64,000 nucleotides of DNA from Xanthomonas sp. (GCA_018262705.1 JADFDQ010000006.1:62001-126000); one strand, 5' to 3'; shown: positions 24,797 through 33,413, counted from the stretch's first letter. Notes: a model not told the origin generated them from the letters alone. Made by a program: numbers and translations.

Positions 24797-25057
24797 TCAG
24801 CGGCGCAGACCGAGCTTGCCGATCAATGCCTTGTAGCGCTCGCCGTCCTTGCGCCGCAAATAGTCGAGCAGACTGCGGCGGCGATTGACCATCATCAGCA
24901 GGCCGCGCCGGCTGTGGTGATCTTGCTTGTGGATCTTGAAGTGTTCGGCGAGCTGCTCGATACGGGTGGTCAGCAGTGCAACCTGCACTTCCGGTGAGCC
25001 GGTGTCGTTGTCGCCGCGCTTGTGTTCGTTGATGACTTTCTGGGAGTCGATGGACAT
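24797..25057 (-). CDS. rpsO: 30S ribosomal protein S15
   Basis: An 86-residue primary 16S rRNA-binding protein that nucleates the platform of the 30S subunit. The sequence carries the family blocks [18 protein letters not shown] and [22 protein letters not shown] and starts at the ATG at 25057. In E. coli S15 represses its own translation. It lies between truB and pnp as expected. Confidence 0.98.
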   Translation of the reverse strand: MSIDSQKVINEHKRGDNDTGSPEVQVALLTTRIEQLAEHFKIHKQDHHSRRGLLMMVNRRRSLLDYLRRKDGERYKALIGKLGLRR

Positions 25058-25193
25058 GGTTGCCTCGTAGTCGCGAAACCTGCAGAAACGGCTCGAAAAA
25101 GCCGGCACCGCCCGGTTCGTCGCAAAGTGGGATGAAAACGCTCGTCTGAGCCGGTCAAGTATAGCCTGCGTACCGCCGTTCGGGCAATTTGAC

Positions 25194-26153
25194 TCAACCC
25201 GGCCCCGCAACCGCCGTCCAGCTGAACATGCGGCTGGGGCGCAGCGCGCCTTCGCCGTCCACTTCGCCCAACCCAAGCCCGCGTCCACCCTCGTCCAGCA
25301 GCGCCACCTGGTGCCCGCACGGCTGGTAGGGGCCGCGCAATCCTTGCCCATGGGCCAAACGCTGCGCCTGCGCCGCATTGACGCGCACGCTCGGCCACGA
25401 TGCCATCCCCGCTTCCACCGGCAGCAGGCAAGATTCCAGCACGCGCTCGCCTGCCTGCTCCAGCAGCCGCTCCAGTTCCTCCAGCGTCCACATCCGCGGC
25501 TCGCGAAACGGATCAACCCACAGCCGCCGCAGCGCCGCCACGTGCGCACCGCAACCGAGCAGTTCACCCAGATCGCGCACGAGGCTGCGCACATACGTTC
25601 CCGATCCGCACTCGACGTGCAGCCGCAGCTGCGGCGTTCCCGCATCGAGCAAATCGGCGGCGTTGAGCAATTCGAAAGCGTGCACGTCGACTTCGCGCGG
25701 CTCGACCTCGATGGCCTCGCCGCGCCGCGCGCGCGCATACAACGGCTCGCCGCCGCGCTTGAGCGCGGAGAAAATCGGCGGCCGCTGTGCGATGCGTCCG
25801 GTCAGCCGCTGCAGCGCGGCATCAATCGAATCAACGGTCAGCGCGGGAACCGGCTGTTCGCGCAGAACTTGCCCATCGGCATCGTCGCTGTCGGTGACGA
25901 TGCCCAGACGCGCCACCGTTTCATAGGCCTTGCGCGCCCCGAGCAAACCGCCGGCGATCTTGGTCGCCTCGCCGAAGCAGATCGGCAGCAGTCCGGTCGC
26001 CAGCGGATCGAGGCTGCCGGTGTGGCCGCCCTTCTCGGCGCGGAACAGATGACGCGCCCGCTGCAGCGCCTGATTCGACGACAGTCCCTGCGGCTTGTCC
26101 AGCAGCAAGAGGCCATCAAGCTTGCGAAATTCCGTGCGCGGGCGCTGGTTCAT
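25194..26153 (-). CDS. truB: tRNA pseudouridine(55) synthase TruB
   Basis: Makes pseudouridine 55 in the T-loop of nearly all tRNAs. The catalytic aspartate is D49 in [16 protein letters not shown]. Further family motifs are the KAYE block and [19 protein letters not shown]-like C-terminal domain (about residues 250-315) completes the 319-residue protein, which is normal in length. It follows rbfA by 98 bases. Confidence 0.97.
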   Translation of the reverse strand: MNQRPRTEFRKLDGLLLLDKPQGLSSNQALQRARHLFRAEKGGHTGSLDPLATGLLPICFGEATKIAGGLLGARKAYETVARLGIVTDSDDADGQVLREQPVPALTVDSIDAALQRLTGRIAQRPPIFSALKRGGEPLYARARRGEAIEVEPREVDVHAFELLNAADLLDAGTPQLRLHVECGSGTYVRSLVRDLGELLGCGAHVAALRRLWVDPFREPRMWTLEELERLLEQAGERVLESCLLPVEAGMASWPSVRVNAAQAQRLAHGQGLRGPYQPCGHQVALLDEGGRGLGLGEVDGEGALRPSRMFSWTAVAGPG

Positions 26154-26251
26154 TCGCGGATTATGGGGGAACTGTCAGCGGTGCGCCGTCGAGCCTTCGC
26201 AGATCAATGCAGCGACAGCTCGGCGATTCCACACGCGCACCGGGACGGTCG

Positions 26252-26593
26252 TTACAGATCGCGCAACAGGCTGTCGATGCGTTCGCCGCGGTCCACCGAT
26301 TCGTCATAGTGGAAATGCAGCTCTGGCACATGCCGCAGGCGCATGGCATGCGCCAGTTGATAGCGAATTTCGGGGGCCAGAGCCTTCAAGGCTTTCACGG
26401 TTTCCAGCGCACGTTCGGGCTGCAATACCGTCACAAACACTTTGGCGTGTGCCAAGTCGCGAGTGACCTCGACATCCGACACGCTGGACGATGCCAGCCC
26501 GTGCTCGCGCACGAAGGCATGTACCAGCGTGCCCAATTCACGCCGCAACTGGGCCGATACGCGGTCGGTGCGATGAAAAGATTTTTGTACCAT
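26252..26593 (-). CDS. rbfA: Ribosome-binding factor A
   Basis: A single KH-fold protein that binds immature 30S subunits and is needed for 16S 5'-end maturation. The 113-residue product shows the family features RTDRVSAQLRRELGTLV at the N-terminus and the RLRHVPELHFHYDESVDRG block near the end. It starts 15 bases after the infB stop. Confidence 0.96.
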   Translation of the reverse strand: MVQKSFHRTDRVSAQLRRELGTLVHAFVREHGLASSSVSDVEVTRDLAHAKVFVTVLQPERALETVKALKALAPEIRYQLAHAMRLRHVPELHFHYDESVDRGERIDSLLRDL

Positions 26594-26608
26594 GAGTAAG
26601 CGCGCGCC

Positions 26609-29242
26609 TTACAGCGTGCGCTGCACCTCGACGCGCTCGAAGCATTCGATCTTGTCGCCCGGCTTGACCTGGTCGTAGCCCTTCACGCCGATGCCGCATT
26701 CGGTGCCGTGCTTGACCTCGTCCACGTTGTCCTGGAAGCGCCGCAGCGAGTCCAGTTCGCCCGTGAAGACGACGGTGTCGTCGCGCAGCACGCGGATCGG
26801 CTTGCCCTTGCGGATGACGCCCTCCACCACCACCGAGCCGGCGATCGAGCCGAACTTGGAATGGCGGAACACCTGCTGCACTTCGGCGGTGCCGATGATC
26901 TCCTCGCGCACTTCCTTGCCGAGCACGTTGGAAGCCACCTGCTTCACCTGGTCGATTACATCGTAGATGATCGAGAAGTAGCGCAGATCGATGCCGTTGG
27001 ATTCGATCACCTTGCGCGCCGAAGCGTCGGCACGCACGTTGAAGCCGATGACCGTCGCCTTCGAGGTCAACGCAAGCTGGGCGTCGGATTCGGTGATGCC
27101 GCCGACGCCGGAGCCGATCACGTTGATCCGGATCTGGTCGTTGGACAGCCCCTCCAGCGCCTCGCGCAACGCCTGCATGCTGCCGTGCACGTCGGCCTTG
27201 ACCACGAGGTTCAAGGACTGCTGCGCGGCGCCCTCGCCCATCTGCGCCATGATGTCTTCCATGCGGTTGCCCGCGGACGCCACCAGCCGCAGTTCGCGGC
27301 GCTTGGCTTCGCGCTGCTGCGCCACGTCCTTGGCCAGTCGCTCGTCGGCGACCACCACGAAATCGTCGCCCGCTTCCGGCACGCCGGACAGGCCGAGCAC
27401 CTGCACCGGGATCGACGGCCCGGCCGAAGGCGTCTGGCTGCCGGTCTCGTCGAACAGCGCGCGCACGCGGCCATATTGGATGCCGCACACCAGATAGTCG
27501 CCCTTCGACAGGCGGCCTTGCTGCACCAGCACCGTGGCCACCGGACCGCGCCCCTTGTCGAGCGCGGATTCGATCACCACGCCCGAGGCGCGCCCTTCCG
27601 CCGCCGCCTTCAGATCCAGCACTTCCGCCTGCAGGATGACCGCGTCGAGCAGCTCGTCCACGCCCTGCCCGGTCTTGGCCGACAGTTCGACCATCTGCAC
27701 GTCGCCGCCGAATTCTTCGGCCACCACTTCGTGCGCCAGCAGGTCGTTCTTGACCCGCAAAGGATCGGCATCTGACTTGTCGATCTTGTTGATCGCCACG
27801 ATCAAAGGCACGTTGCCGGCCTTCGCGTGTTTGATCGCTTCGATCGTCTGCGGCATCACGCCATCGTCGGCCGCAACCACCAGCACCACCACGTCGGTCA
27901 GACGGGCGCCGCGCTGGCGCATCTGGGTGAAGGCGGCATGGCCGGGGGTGTCGAGGAAGCTGATCGTACCCTTCGCGGTTTCGACGTGGTAGGCACCGAT
28001 GTGCTGGGTGATGCCGCCCGCCTCGCCGACCGCCACCTTGGTGCGGCGGATGTAATCCAGCAGCGAAGTCTTGCCGTGATCGACGTGGCCCATGATGGTG
28101 ACCACCGGCGGCCGCGGCGCCAGGTCGCGCTGGTCGCCTTCAACCCGTGCCAGCAGTTCCGATTCGGCATCGTTGGCATTGGCCGCCACTGCCTTGTGAC
28201 CCAATTCCTCAGTAATCAGCACGGCCGTGTCGTGATCGATGGTCTGGGTGATGGTGGCCATCACGCCCATCTTGAACAGCGCCTTGACCACATCGCCGCC
28301 CTTCAGTGCCAGCTTCTGCGCCAGATCGGCGACGGTGATCGCCTCACCGATCGCCACCTCGCGCACCACCGGCGCGGTCGGCTTGTTGAACCCGGAACCG
28401 GTGCGCGACGGATCGACGCCGCGTTTCTGCAACTTACCCTTGGTCCGCACGTTGGTGCGGCGAGCCCGATCCCCGGCGGCCAGATGCAGCTTGCCGGCGA
28501 AACGTGCGGCATTGTCGTCGTCTTCGACGCCCGACACCATCGCATGCGAGCCGCGGTGCGCCTTGCCCTTCGCCGGGCTGGCCTTGTCCTTGTCGCCGAC
28601 GCGCGGCGCAGGTGCCGACTTGACGTGGCCGTGATGCCGGGTCTTGCCGGGTTCGTCGCGCGTCGAATCCGCTTCCGCCGCTCCTGCCGCCCCTGCTGCC
28701 GCTGCCGCCGCCGTCGCCGTCGCCGCTTCCGCCACAGCGCGCTCGGCCTCCTCGCGTTCGCGGCGCACGATCTCGGCCAATTCTTCGGCACGCTGGCGGT
28801 CTTGTTCGGCCAGCGACTGCTGTTCGGCAAGATTGCGCGCGCGCGATTCTTCCAGCTTGCGCAACGCTTCGGCACGCTCGCTGTCCGGCGCCGACTCGGC
28901 CGCACCGGACTTGGCGCCGGGACGAAGGGTGATCTTCCTGCGGGTGACGACTTCGACCGTGCTGGCGCTGCGGTTGCCCTTGGCTCCGCCGGTGATGGTG
29001 ATTTCCTGCTTGCGGGTGCGGCTGAGAGTGATCTTGGCCGGAGCCGCCGGCTCTTCCACCGGGCGCTCGTTCTTGCCGTGCGCACGCCGCAGGAAACCGT
29101 GCAGCCTGAGCTTTTCGGCGCTGGAGATGGCCTGGTCCGGATCGCTGAACGGCATGCCGGCTTCCGCCAGCTGTTCCAGCAGCTTATCGACCGGCGTGTT
29201 CACCAGTTCGGCCAGTTTGCGGATGGTGGTCTGTTGCGACAT
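26609..29242 (-). CDS. infB: Translation initiation factor IF-2
   Basis: The GTPase that delivers initiator tRNA to the 30S subunit. The 877-residue protein has an N-terminal IF2 domain ([14 protein letters not shown]), a long charged Ala/Glu/Arg-rich linker, a second IF2-associated segment, and the G domain from about residue 378 with [17 protein letters not shown] and NKIDK, followed by the beta-barrel and tRNA-binding domains. The ATG at 29242 matches the family N-terminus; the open frame continues upstream, but those residues are unlike IF-2. Internal start forms, as in E. coli, cannot be judged here. Confidence 0.97.
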   Translation of the reverse strand: MSQQTTIRKLAELVNTPVDKLLEQLAEAGMPFSDPDQAISSAEKLRLHGFLRRAHGKNERPVEEPAAPAKITLSRTRKQEITITGGAKGNRSASTVEVVTRRKITLRPGAKSGAAESAPDSERAEALRKLEESRARNLAEQQSLAEQDRQRAEELAEIVRREREEAERAVAEAATATAAAAAAGAAGAAEADSTRDEPGKTRHHGHVKSAPAPRVGDKDKASPAKGKAHRGSHAMVSGVEDDDNAARFAGKLHLAAGDRARRTNVRTKGKLQKRGVDPSRTGSGFNKPTAPVVREVAIGEAITVADLAQKLALKGGDVVKALFKMGVMATITQTIDHDTAVLITEELGHKAVAANANDAESELLARVEGDQRDLAPRPPVVTIMGHVDHGKTSLLDYIRRTKVAVGEAGGITQHIGAYHVETAKGTISFLDTPGHAAFTQMRQRGARLTDVVVLVVAADDGVMPQTIEAIKHAKAGNVPLIVAINKIDKSDADPLRVKNDLLAHEVVAEEFGGDVQMVELSAKTGQGVDELLDAVILQAEVLDLKAAAEGRASGVVIESALDKGRGPVATVLVQQGRLSKGDYLVCGIQYGRVRALFDETGSQTPSAGPSIPVQVLGLSGVPEAGDDFVVVADERLAKDVAQQREAKRRELRLVASAGNRMEDIMAQMGEGAAQQSLNLVVKADVHGSMQALREALEGLSNDQIRINVIGSGVGGITESDAQLALTSKATVIGFNVRADASARKVIESNGIDLRYFSIIYDVIDQVKQVASNVLGKEVREEIIGTAEVQQVFRHSKFGSIAGSVVVEGVIRKGKPIRVLRDDTVVFTGELDSLRRFQDNVDEVKHGTECGIGVKGYDQVKPGDKIECFERVEVQRTL

Positions 29243-29298
29243 TCGGTTTCCGGAACCTTTGGCCGCAGCAAGTGCGGCCGAATTGGGCGATTGTAGGA

Positions 29299-29345
29299 CG
29301 GGCGCGAGCCCGCCGGACAATCAGGTCGGCGGGCCGCGGCCCGCC
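29299..29345. repeat. REP-like inverted repeats between nusA and infB
   Basis: A GTAGGAC head at 29293-29299 is followed by a short stem (CGGGC / GCCCG, 29299-29312) and a perfect stem-loop GGCGGGCC-GC-GGCCCGCC (29328-29345). The two halves can also pair with each other (29308-29314 with 29328-29334). The layout resembles a REP pair within the super-operon. Confidence 0.5.
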
Positions 29346-29379
29346 AGTCGATCACTTCGATGGGCGTTTGCCCATCGCA

Positions 29380-30867
29380 TCATTCGAACCAGTGCCGGCG
29401 CGCCTCCATGATCAGCGTCGCCGCGCGCTCCTCGTCCATGCCTTCGACATCGGCAATTTCGTCGGTCGCCATTTCCGCCAACTCCTCGCGCGTGTGCACG
29501 CCGCGTTCGGCCAGCGCATAGGCCGTGGCCTCGTCCATGCCCGGAAGCGCAAGCAGGTCTTCGGCCGGCTGGTTTTCCTCAAGCCCTTCTTCCACCGCCA
29601 GGGCATCGTGCAGCAGCGCATCGCGGGCGCGCGAACGCAGCTCCTCGACGATGCCCTCGTCGAAATCCTCGACCGCCAGCAATTCGGCCATCGGCACGTA
29701 AGCGATTTCCTCGACCGTGCTGAAGCCTTCGCCCACGAGGATGCCCGCGATCTCCTCATCCACTTCGAGCTTGTCGATGAACAGCGCTTTGGCCGCCGCC
29801 TGCTCGGACTCGGATTTGGCGCGCACCTGGTCGGCGGTCATCACGTTGAGCTGCCAGCCGGTCAGGCGACTGGCGAGGCGCACGTTCTGGCCGCCGCGAC
29901 CGATCGCCTTGGCGAGGTTTTCCTCGGCCACCGCCAGATCCATCGAATGCTTGTCTTCATCGACCACGATCGACTGCACTTCGGCCGGCGCCATCGCGTT
30001 GATCACGAACTGCGCCGGATTGTCGCTCCACAGGATGATGTCCACGCGCTCGCCGTTGAGCTCGTTGGTCACCGCCTGCACGCGCGAACCGCGCATGCCG
30101 ATGCAAGCGCCGATCGGATCGGTGCGGTTGTCGTGCGCCAGCACCGCAATCTTGGCGCGGTCGCCCGGATCGCGCGCGCAGGCCTTGATCGACACCAGCC
30201 CCTGGCCGACTTCCGGCACTTCCAGCTTGAACAGTTCCATCATGAATTCTGGCGCAGCGCGGCTGATGAACAGCTGCGGCCCGCGCTGCTCGCTGCGGAC
30301 GTCGAACAGGTAGCCGCGCACGCGATCGCCGGTGCGCAGCACGTCGCGCGGAATGCCCTTGTCTTTCTGGATGATCGCCTCGGCATTGCCGCCCAGATCC
30401 ACATAGACGTTGCCGCGCTCGACCCGCTTGACCACGCCGGTCACCAGCTCGCCGATGCGATCTTTCCACGCATCCACCACCTGCTGGCGTTCGGCCTCGC
30501 GCACGCGCTGCACGATCACCTGCTTGGCGGCCTGCGCGGAAATGCGCCCGAACTCTGGGTTGTCGATCTGCTCTTCGATGTAGTCGCCGACTTCGACGTC
30601 GTCGCTTTCATCGACCGCGTCCATCAACCGGATCTGGCGGTCGGGCGATTCCATCACCACGTCGTCGGCCACCACTTCCCAACGCTGGAAGGTCTCGTAG
30701 CTGCCGTCCTTGGGATCGATCTGGACGCGGATCAGCACGTCCTGATCCGCATAGCGCTTCTTGGCCGCCGACGCCAGCGCCGCTTCCATCGCCTCGAGGA
30801 TCACCGCTTCGGGAACGCCCTTCTCGGCTGCCACCGCATCGATGACCAGCAACAGTTCCTTGCTCAT
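29380..30867 (-). CDS. nusA: Transcription termination/antitermination factor NusA
   Basis: An RNA polymerase-binding factor controlling pausing, termination and antitermination. The 495-residue length equals that of E. coli NusA. Domains in order are the N-terminal polymerase-binding domain, S1 (about 135-200), two KH domains (about 230-345, including IGACIGMRGSRVQAV and AIGRGGQNVRLASRL), and two C-terminal acidic repeats ending in MEARRHW. It starts six bases after the rimP stop. Confidence 0.98.
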   Translation of the reverse strand: MSKELLLVIDAVAAEKGVPEAVILEAMEAALASAAKKRYADQDVLIRVQIDPKDGSYETFQRWEVVADDVVMESPDRQIRLMDAVDESDDVEVGDYIEEQIDNPEFGRISAQAAKQVIVQRVREAERQQVVDAWKDRIGELVTGVVKRVERGNVYVDLGGNAEAIIQKDKGIPRDVLRTGDRVRGYLFDVRSEQRGPQLFISRAAPEFMMELFKLEVPEVGQGLVSIKACARDPGDRAKIAVLAHDNRTDPIGACIGMRGSRVQAVTNELNGERVDIILWSDNPAQFVINAMAPAEVQSIVVDEDKHSMDLAVAEENLAKAIGRGGQNVRLASRLTGWQLNVMTADQVRAKSESEQAAAKALFIDKLEVDEEIAGILVGEGFSTVEEIAYVPMAELLAVEDFDEGIVEELRSRARDALLHDALAVEEGLEENQPAEDLLALPGMDEATAYALAERGVHTREELAEMATDEIADVEGMDEERAATLIMEARRHWFE

Positions 30868-30873
30868 GCCCGC

Positions 30874-31491
30874 TTACTCCGCCTCAGGCGACTTTCCGGC
30901 CGCCGTCTTGTTGTTGGGTGATTTTTTCCCCGCGGCGTTCTTTTCCGCAGGCGTCTTCTGCTTGCCCGGACGCAGATCGCGCCCGGATTTGTCGCGCGCC
31001 GGAGCCAGCCCAAGCGCCACCCAATCGGGCACCAGCTTGGCTTTCTCCACGTTGCTTGCCTCAACCACAAACTCGCCGGCGTCCAGCGCAAAAACGACCT
31101 TGCCGCCTTCCACACGCAGGATTTCGCCCTGCAGCCGGCGGCGCCCGTCCTGCGGCAGCTTCAACGCGGCCTTTGCGGCCTGCCCGACGAATCGCGCGAA
31201 CTGCGCGGCCCCGAACAGCGGGCGTTCCAATCCGGGCGAAGACACTTCCAGCGTGTAGCTGTCGCTGATCGGATCTTCGACATCGAGTTGGGCCGACACC
31301 TCGCGGCTGACCGCCTCGCACTCTTCGATGCCGACGCTGCGCTCCTGCGCCTGCGCCTCGGGCACATCGATATACAGACGCAGCAGCGCGCCGCCCGGCG
31401 CGCTCAGGTATTCGGCGCCCAACAGCTCCAGCCCGAGGGCCGTCACCGTCGGCGTCAGCAGCGCAACGATTTGATCCGCCTTGTCCGTCAC
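30874..31491 (-). CDS. rimP: Ribosome maturation factor RimP
   Basis: Required for late 30S assembly. The 205-residue protein has the RimP N-terminal domain with the motif [12 protein letters not shown] and the SH3-like C-terminal domain. A lysine/asparagine-rich tail of roughly 35 residues extends beyond the usual end. The start is GTG at 31491. It sits between the initiator tRNA and nusA, as in the E. coli metY-rimP-nusA-infB operon. Confidence 0.96.
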   Translation of the reverse strand: MTDKADQIVALLTPTVTALGLELLGAEYLSAPGGALLRLYIDVPEAQAQERSVGIEECEAVSREVSAQLDVEDPISDSYTLEVSSPGLERPLFGAAQFARFVGQAAKAALKLPQDGRRRLQGEILRVEGGKVVFALDAGEFVVEASNVEKAKLVPDWVALGLAPARDKSGRDLRPGKQKTPAEKNAAGKKSPNNKTAAGKSPEAE

Positions 31492-31544
31492 GTCCAGCCC
31501 GATCCTGCAGTGGCGCGACGCGCGAACGCCGCCCTGAAAAACAA

Positions 31545-31567
31545 AAAAGGACCCGATGGGCCCTTTT
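31545..31567 (-). terminator. Terminator between initiator tRNA and rimP
   Basis: On the minus strand a 10-bp stem (AAAAGGGCCC with GGGTCCTTTT, one G-T pair, loop ATC) is followed by more T residues. It can end the tRNA transcript or attenuate read-through into rimP, which lies about 50 bases downstream. Confidence 0.75.
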
Positions 31568-31644
31568 CCAATGACGCTGGATGCGAAGGCTTGGAGTAGC
31601 CTTCACGAGCCCGAGTCCGATGTTGAACATCCAACATAGAAACT

Positions 31645-31721
31645 TGGTAGCGGGGGCAGGATTTGAACCTGCGACCTTCGGGTTATGAGCCCGACGAGCT
31701 GCCAGACTGCTCCACCCCGCA
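31645..31721 (-). tRNA. Initiator tRNA-fMet (CAT), metY position
   Basis: The anticodon loop CTCATAA is flanked by three consecutive G-C pairs (GGG / CCC), the hallmark of initiator tRNA. The T-arm GGTTCAAATCC and an encoded CCA end are present. The first base pair is unpaired, as required for formylation, but it is U1-U72 here rather than the usual C1-A72. It precedes rimP-nusA-infB like E. coli metY. Confidence 0.95.
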
Positions 31722-31733
31722 CCGGAGCCGGCC

Positions 31734-31762
31734 ATTCTACATGGCGCGTTTTTGCAATGCAA
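31734..31762 (-). promoter_or_regulatory. Sigma-70 promoter of the initiator tRNA
   Basis: On the minus strand TTGCAT (31757-31762), a 17-base spacer and TAGAAT (31734-31739) end 12 bases before the tRNA. The GC-rich segment between the -10 box and the tRNA is typical of stringently controlled stable-RNA promoters. Confidence 0.72.
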
Positions 31763-31996
31763 TAGCAACGGCCTGAAATGCTTGTGTGGCGCGGGTTTGG
31801 GGGGTTTCTTCGGCCCAGTCTGAGTTGCTCCCGTGCTGCAGATTGCCGTGTTGTCGAACACCTGCAGCCCCTTCGCAGATCGTGCCGTGCCCATCTCGTG
31901 CCCAAATCGTGCCCACGCGGTGCCCATGAAATTCTGGCAACGGTCGAATTTGACCTTCGGGCAACCTGAAAATCTTCCGATGACCCAAAAACGGTC
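31763..31996. other. Gene-poor stretch at the edge of the decayed element
   Basis: No credible gene is seen. The segment contains four GTGCCCA repeats in 11-bp register at 31887-31926 and is less GC-rich than its surroundings. It separates the tRNA promoter from the remnants of an integrative element. Confidence 0.5.
31887..31926. repeat. Four GTGCCCA repeats at an exact 11-bp period
   Basis: Copies start at 31887, 31898, 31909 and 31920; the four spacers of 4 bases differ. A one-turn period puts all copies on the same helix face, as in iterons or recombinase/excisionase arm sites. Confidence 0.75.
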
Positions 31997-32245
31997 TTAA
32001 CGGGCCTTGTTTGACGACTTTTTAGGCGTGTCAGGCACGAATTCAACCAAATCTTCCAGCTTGCAGTGGAAGTACCGACACAGTGTGTCCAGCGTGTCCG
32101 TGCGCATCACCGCCCCAGGCTTGAGCATCCGCGACAGCGTGATCCGCCCAACACCAGTGACCTCGGAAATTTCCAGAAGGGTGATTCGGCGACTTTCGTG
32201 GAACTCCTTCTCTGCGATGCACTCTTTGAGCTTGAATCTGATCAT
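31997..32245 (-). CDS. Small XRE/Cro-type helix-turn-helix repressor
   Basis: An 82-residue DNA-binding protein with a helix-turn-helix in ITLLEISEVTGVGRITLSRML, followed by the LDTLCRYFHCKLEDLVEFVPD block common in small phage and mobile-element regulators. GGAGG upstream of the ATG at 32245 is a strong ribosome site. It is divergent from the excisionase-like gene, as repressors of integrative elements usually are, and probably controls the shared promoter region. Confidence 0.85.
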   Translation of the reverse strand: MIRFKLKECIAEKEFHESRRITLLEISEVTGVGRITLSRMLKPGAVMRTDTLDTLCRYFHCKLEDLVEFVPDTPKKSSNKAR

Positions 32246-32291
32246 TCTGCACCTCCATTCGTATCTACAAGTATATAGAAATAGCCGTTTT

Positions 32292-32320
32292 TTGGTTCTT
32301 TGATTCTCGTGTGATATAAC
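32292..32320 (+). promoter_or_regulatory. Promoter of the excisionase-like gene
   Basis: TTGGTT (32292-32297), a 17-base spacer and TATAAC (32315-32320) form a plausible sigma-70 promoter reading toward the gene at 32379. This stretch is clearly AT-richer than the chromosome around it. Confidence 0.5.
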
Positions 32321-32325
32321 GGTAT

Positions 32326-32343
32326 TGAATCACGGATGATTCA
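32326..32343. promoter_or_regulatory. Operator-like palindrome TGAATCA-CGGA-TGATTCA
   Basis: A perfect 7-bp inverted repeat with a 4-base centre lies just downstream of the predicted -10 box. It is a good candidate binding site for the divergent helix-turn-helix repressor. Confidence 0.5.
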
Positions 32344-32378
32344 CACAATCGCATCAACCACACGACAGGAATCCAAGC

Positions 32379-32618
32379 ATGAACCAGACGTACCTTACGA
32401 CAGAAGAGCTCGCAGGCAAGATCAAGTACGACCCTCGCACGATCCGCGAGCGGCTGATGAACTCGGTGCTGCTCGAACACCGCCACTACATCCGTCCGTT
32501 CGGCGGCAGGAAGATCCTTTTCATCTGGGAAACGATTGAAGAGGACATGCGGGCGAGCAACGACGACGCCCCGCATACCAACATCCCGATGTCCAACGGA
32601 CGCGTTTGCAATGGCTAA
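32379..32618 (+). CDS. Excisionase-like DNA-binding protein of an integrative element
   Basis: A 79-residue protein with an N-terminal winged-helix-like segment (YLTTEELAGKIKYDPRTI), then HYIRPFGGRKILFIWETIEEDM and a VCNG C-terminus. Proteins of this shape usually sit directly before integrases with a DUF3596 arm-binding domain, and the next frame indeed starts with such an integrase N-terminus, overlapping by 8 bases. Its likely former role was a directionality factor. With the integrase truncated it has no obvious partner. Confidence 0.75.
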   Translation: MNQTYLTTEELAGKIKYDPRTIRERLMNSVLLEHRHYIRPFGGRKILFIWETIEEDMRASNDDAPHTNIPMSNGRVCNG

Positions 32619-32687
32619 CGTGCGGCAACGCGACGGCAAGTTGTTCTTTGACTTCCGTTATCAAGGTCATCGCTATCGCAAACAGAC
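32611..32687 (+). pseudogene. Truncated tyrosine integrase, N-terminal fragment only
   Basis: About 25 residues (MANVRQRDGKLFFDFRYQGH and the next few) match the start of phage-type integrases with a DUF3596 arm-binding domain. After that the similarity stops abruptly where the start of the next gene appears at 32688. The catalytic domain is missing, so this is a deletion remnant. The frame stays open to 32796 but only runs through the following gene in another frame. Confidence 0.75.
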
Positions 32688-33023
32688 ATGTCCAACGTGT
32701 TGTACCTGCCACAGGCCAACCGACTGTGTCCCGACTGCGGCTGCACGAAAGCCGTCAGTGACGCTGCGGCTTGGCGTGATGCCGTCTTGTGGCTGATGCC
32801 GGTGGAAACCTGCCTGTGCTGCGGCGATCGCGTGGAAGCCGATGCCCTCTATGCGTCGGATGCACCGGAGTCCGGCGTGCTGGGACCCTGCGAGATTTGC
32901 GGCGATCAAGACTTGTTGGTGGGTTGTCTGTTCGATCAGCCGGATGGCAAGCGCGACACCCGTCTGCTTCTGTGCGCCGATTGCGTGGATGACGTCTGCA
33001 ACGATGCTGGAGAGATCCATTGA
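32688..33023 (+). CDS. Cysteine-rich zinc-ribbon-like protein of unknown function
   Basis: An unrecognised 111-residue soluble protein with four cysteine clusters: CPDCGC near the N-terminus, CLCCGD (about 43-48), CEICGD (about 69-74) and CADCVDDVC near the C-terminus. These can form two metal sites of the zinc-ribbon or rubredoxin-like kind. The rest is acidic. It begins exactly where the integrase fragment ends and overlaps the next gene by four bases, so the two small proteins probably act together. The SOS genes umuDC lie about 400 bases beyond, but a LexA box is seen only in front of umuD. Confidence 0.65.
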   Translation: MSNVLYLPQANRLCPDCGCTKAVSDAAAWRDAVLWLMPVETCLCCGDRVEADALYASDAPESGVLGPCEICGDQDLLVGCLFDQPDGKRDTRLLLCADCVDDVCNDAGEIH

Positions 33024-33265
33024 ACTGGCGCGCCCTGTGCCTGATGTTCGCAGGCGACTTCTTCTTGTATTTCTGGCTGGTGCGGCAGACCGACTGGCTG
33101 TGCATGCTGCTGTTGACGCCCCAACGCTGGCCGGGTTTTCCCATCCAAGCCCATCTGCTCACCGCCTTGGTCGCAAGCCTCGCGGTGGTGCTGTTGTGCC
33201 ACCGCAAACTTCGTCGCCTTGAGGAAGAGGAGCTGGAGCAAGACGGCAAACTCAAGCGCTTCTAG
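33020..33265 (+). CDS. Small two-span membrane protein of unknown function
   Basis: An 81-residue protein with two hydrophobic helices (about 5-20 and 42-60) joined by a short loop and followed by a charged tail (HRKLRRLEEEELEQDGKLKRF). The start is TTG, overlapping the stop of the cysteine-rich gene (TTGA), which points to strict translational coupling. No family was recognised. Confidence 0.6.
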   Translation: MNWRALCLMFAGDFFLYFWLVRQTDWLCMLLLTPQRWPGFPIQAHLLTALVASLAVVLLCHRKLRRLEEEELEQDGKLKRF

Positions 33266-33344
33266 TGCGGCCACGGTCTGCGGAAGCTGCCCGGTATCGA
33301 CACCTGACCGTCCTTTCCTTCCGGCCGCCCCGGCGCTCGGCGAA

Positions 33345-33360
33345 TTAGTATTTATACTAA
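33345..33360 (+). promoter_or_regulatory. LexA (SOS) box upstream of umuD
   Basis: TTAGTA-TTTA-TACTAA matches the LexA operator known from Xanthomonas (TTAGTA-N4-TACTAA) at every defined position. It overlaps a TATACT hexamer (33353-33358) that may be the -10 box. Damage-induced LexA cleavage should derepress umuDC. Confidence 0.88.
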
Positions 33361-33413
33361 CCGCCCGCTCACGTCGCAGTCCCTGCGACCGCGCTGCCCG
33401 AGGATCGCAGCCC

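Noticed and set aside
22673-24997. A 774-codon open frame antisense to pnp, and similar long antisense frames (for example 8461-10785 and 38161-41049)
   Set aside because: These mirror highly conserved genes on the other strand, have no recognisable domains and arise from GC-rich third positions. They are shadows, not genes.
31645-31721. Initiator tRNA as the attachment site of the integrative element
   Set aside because: The remnant lies on the 5' side of the tRNA, no duplicated tRNA 3' end was found nearby, and the tRNA is intact with its own promoter.
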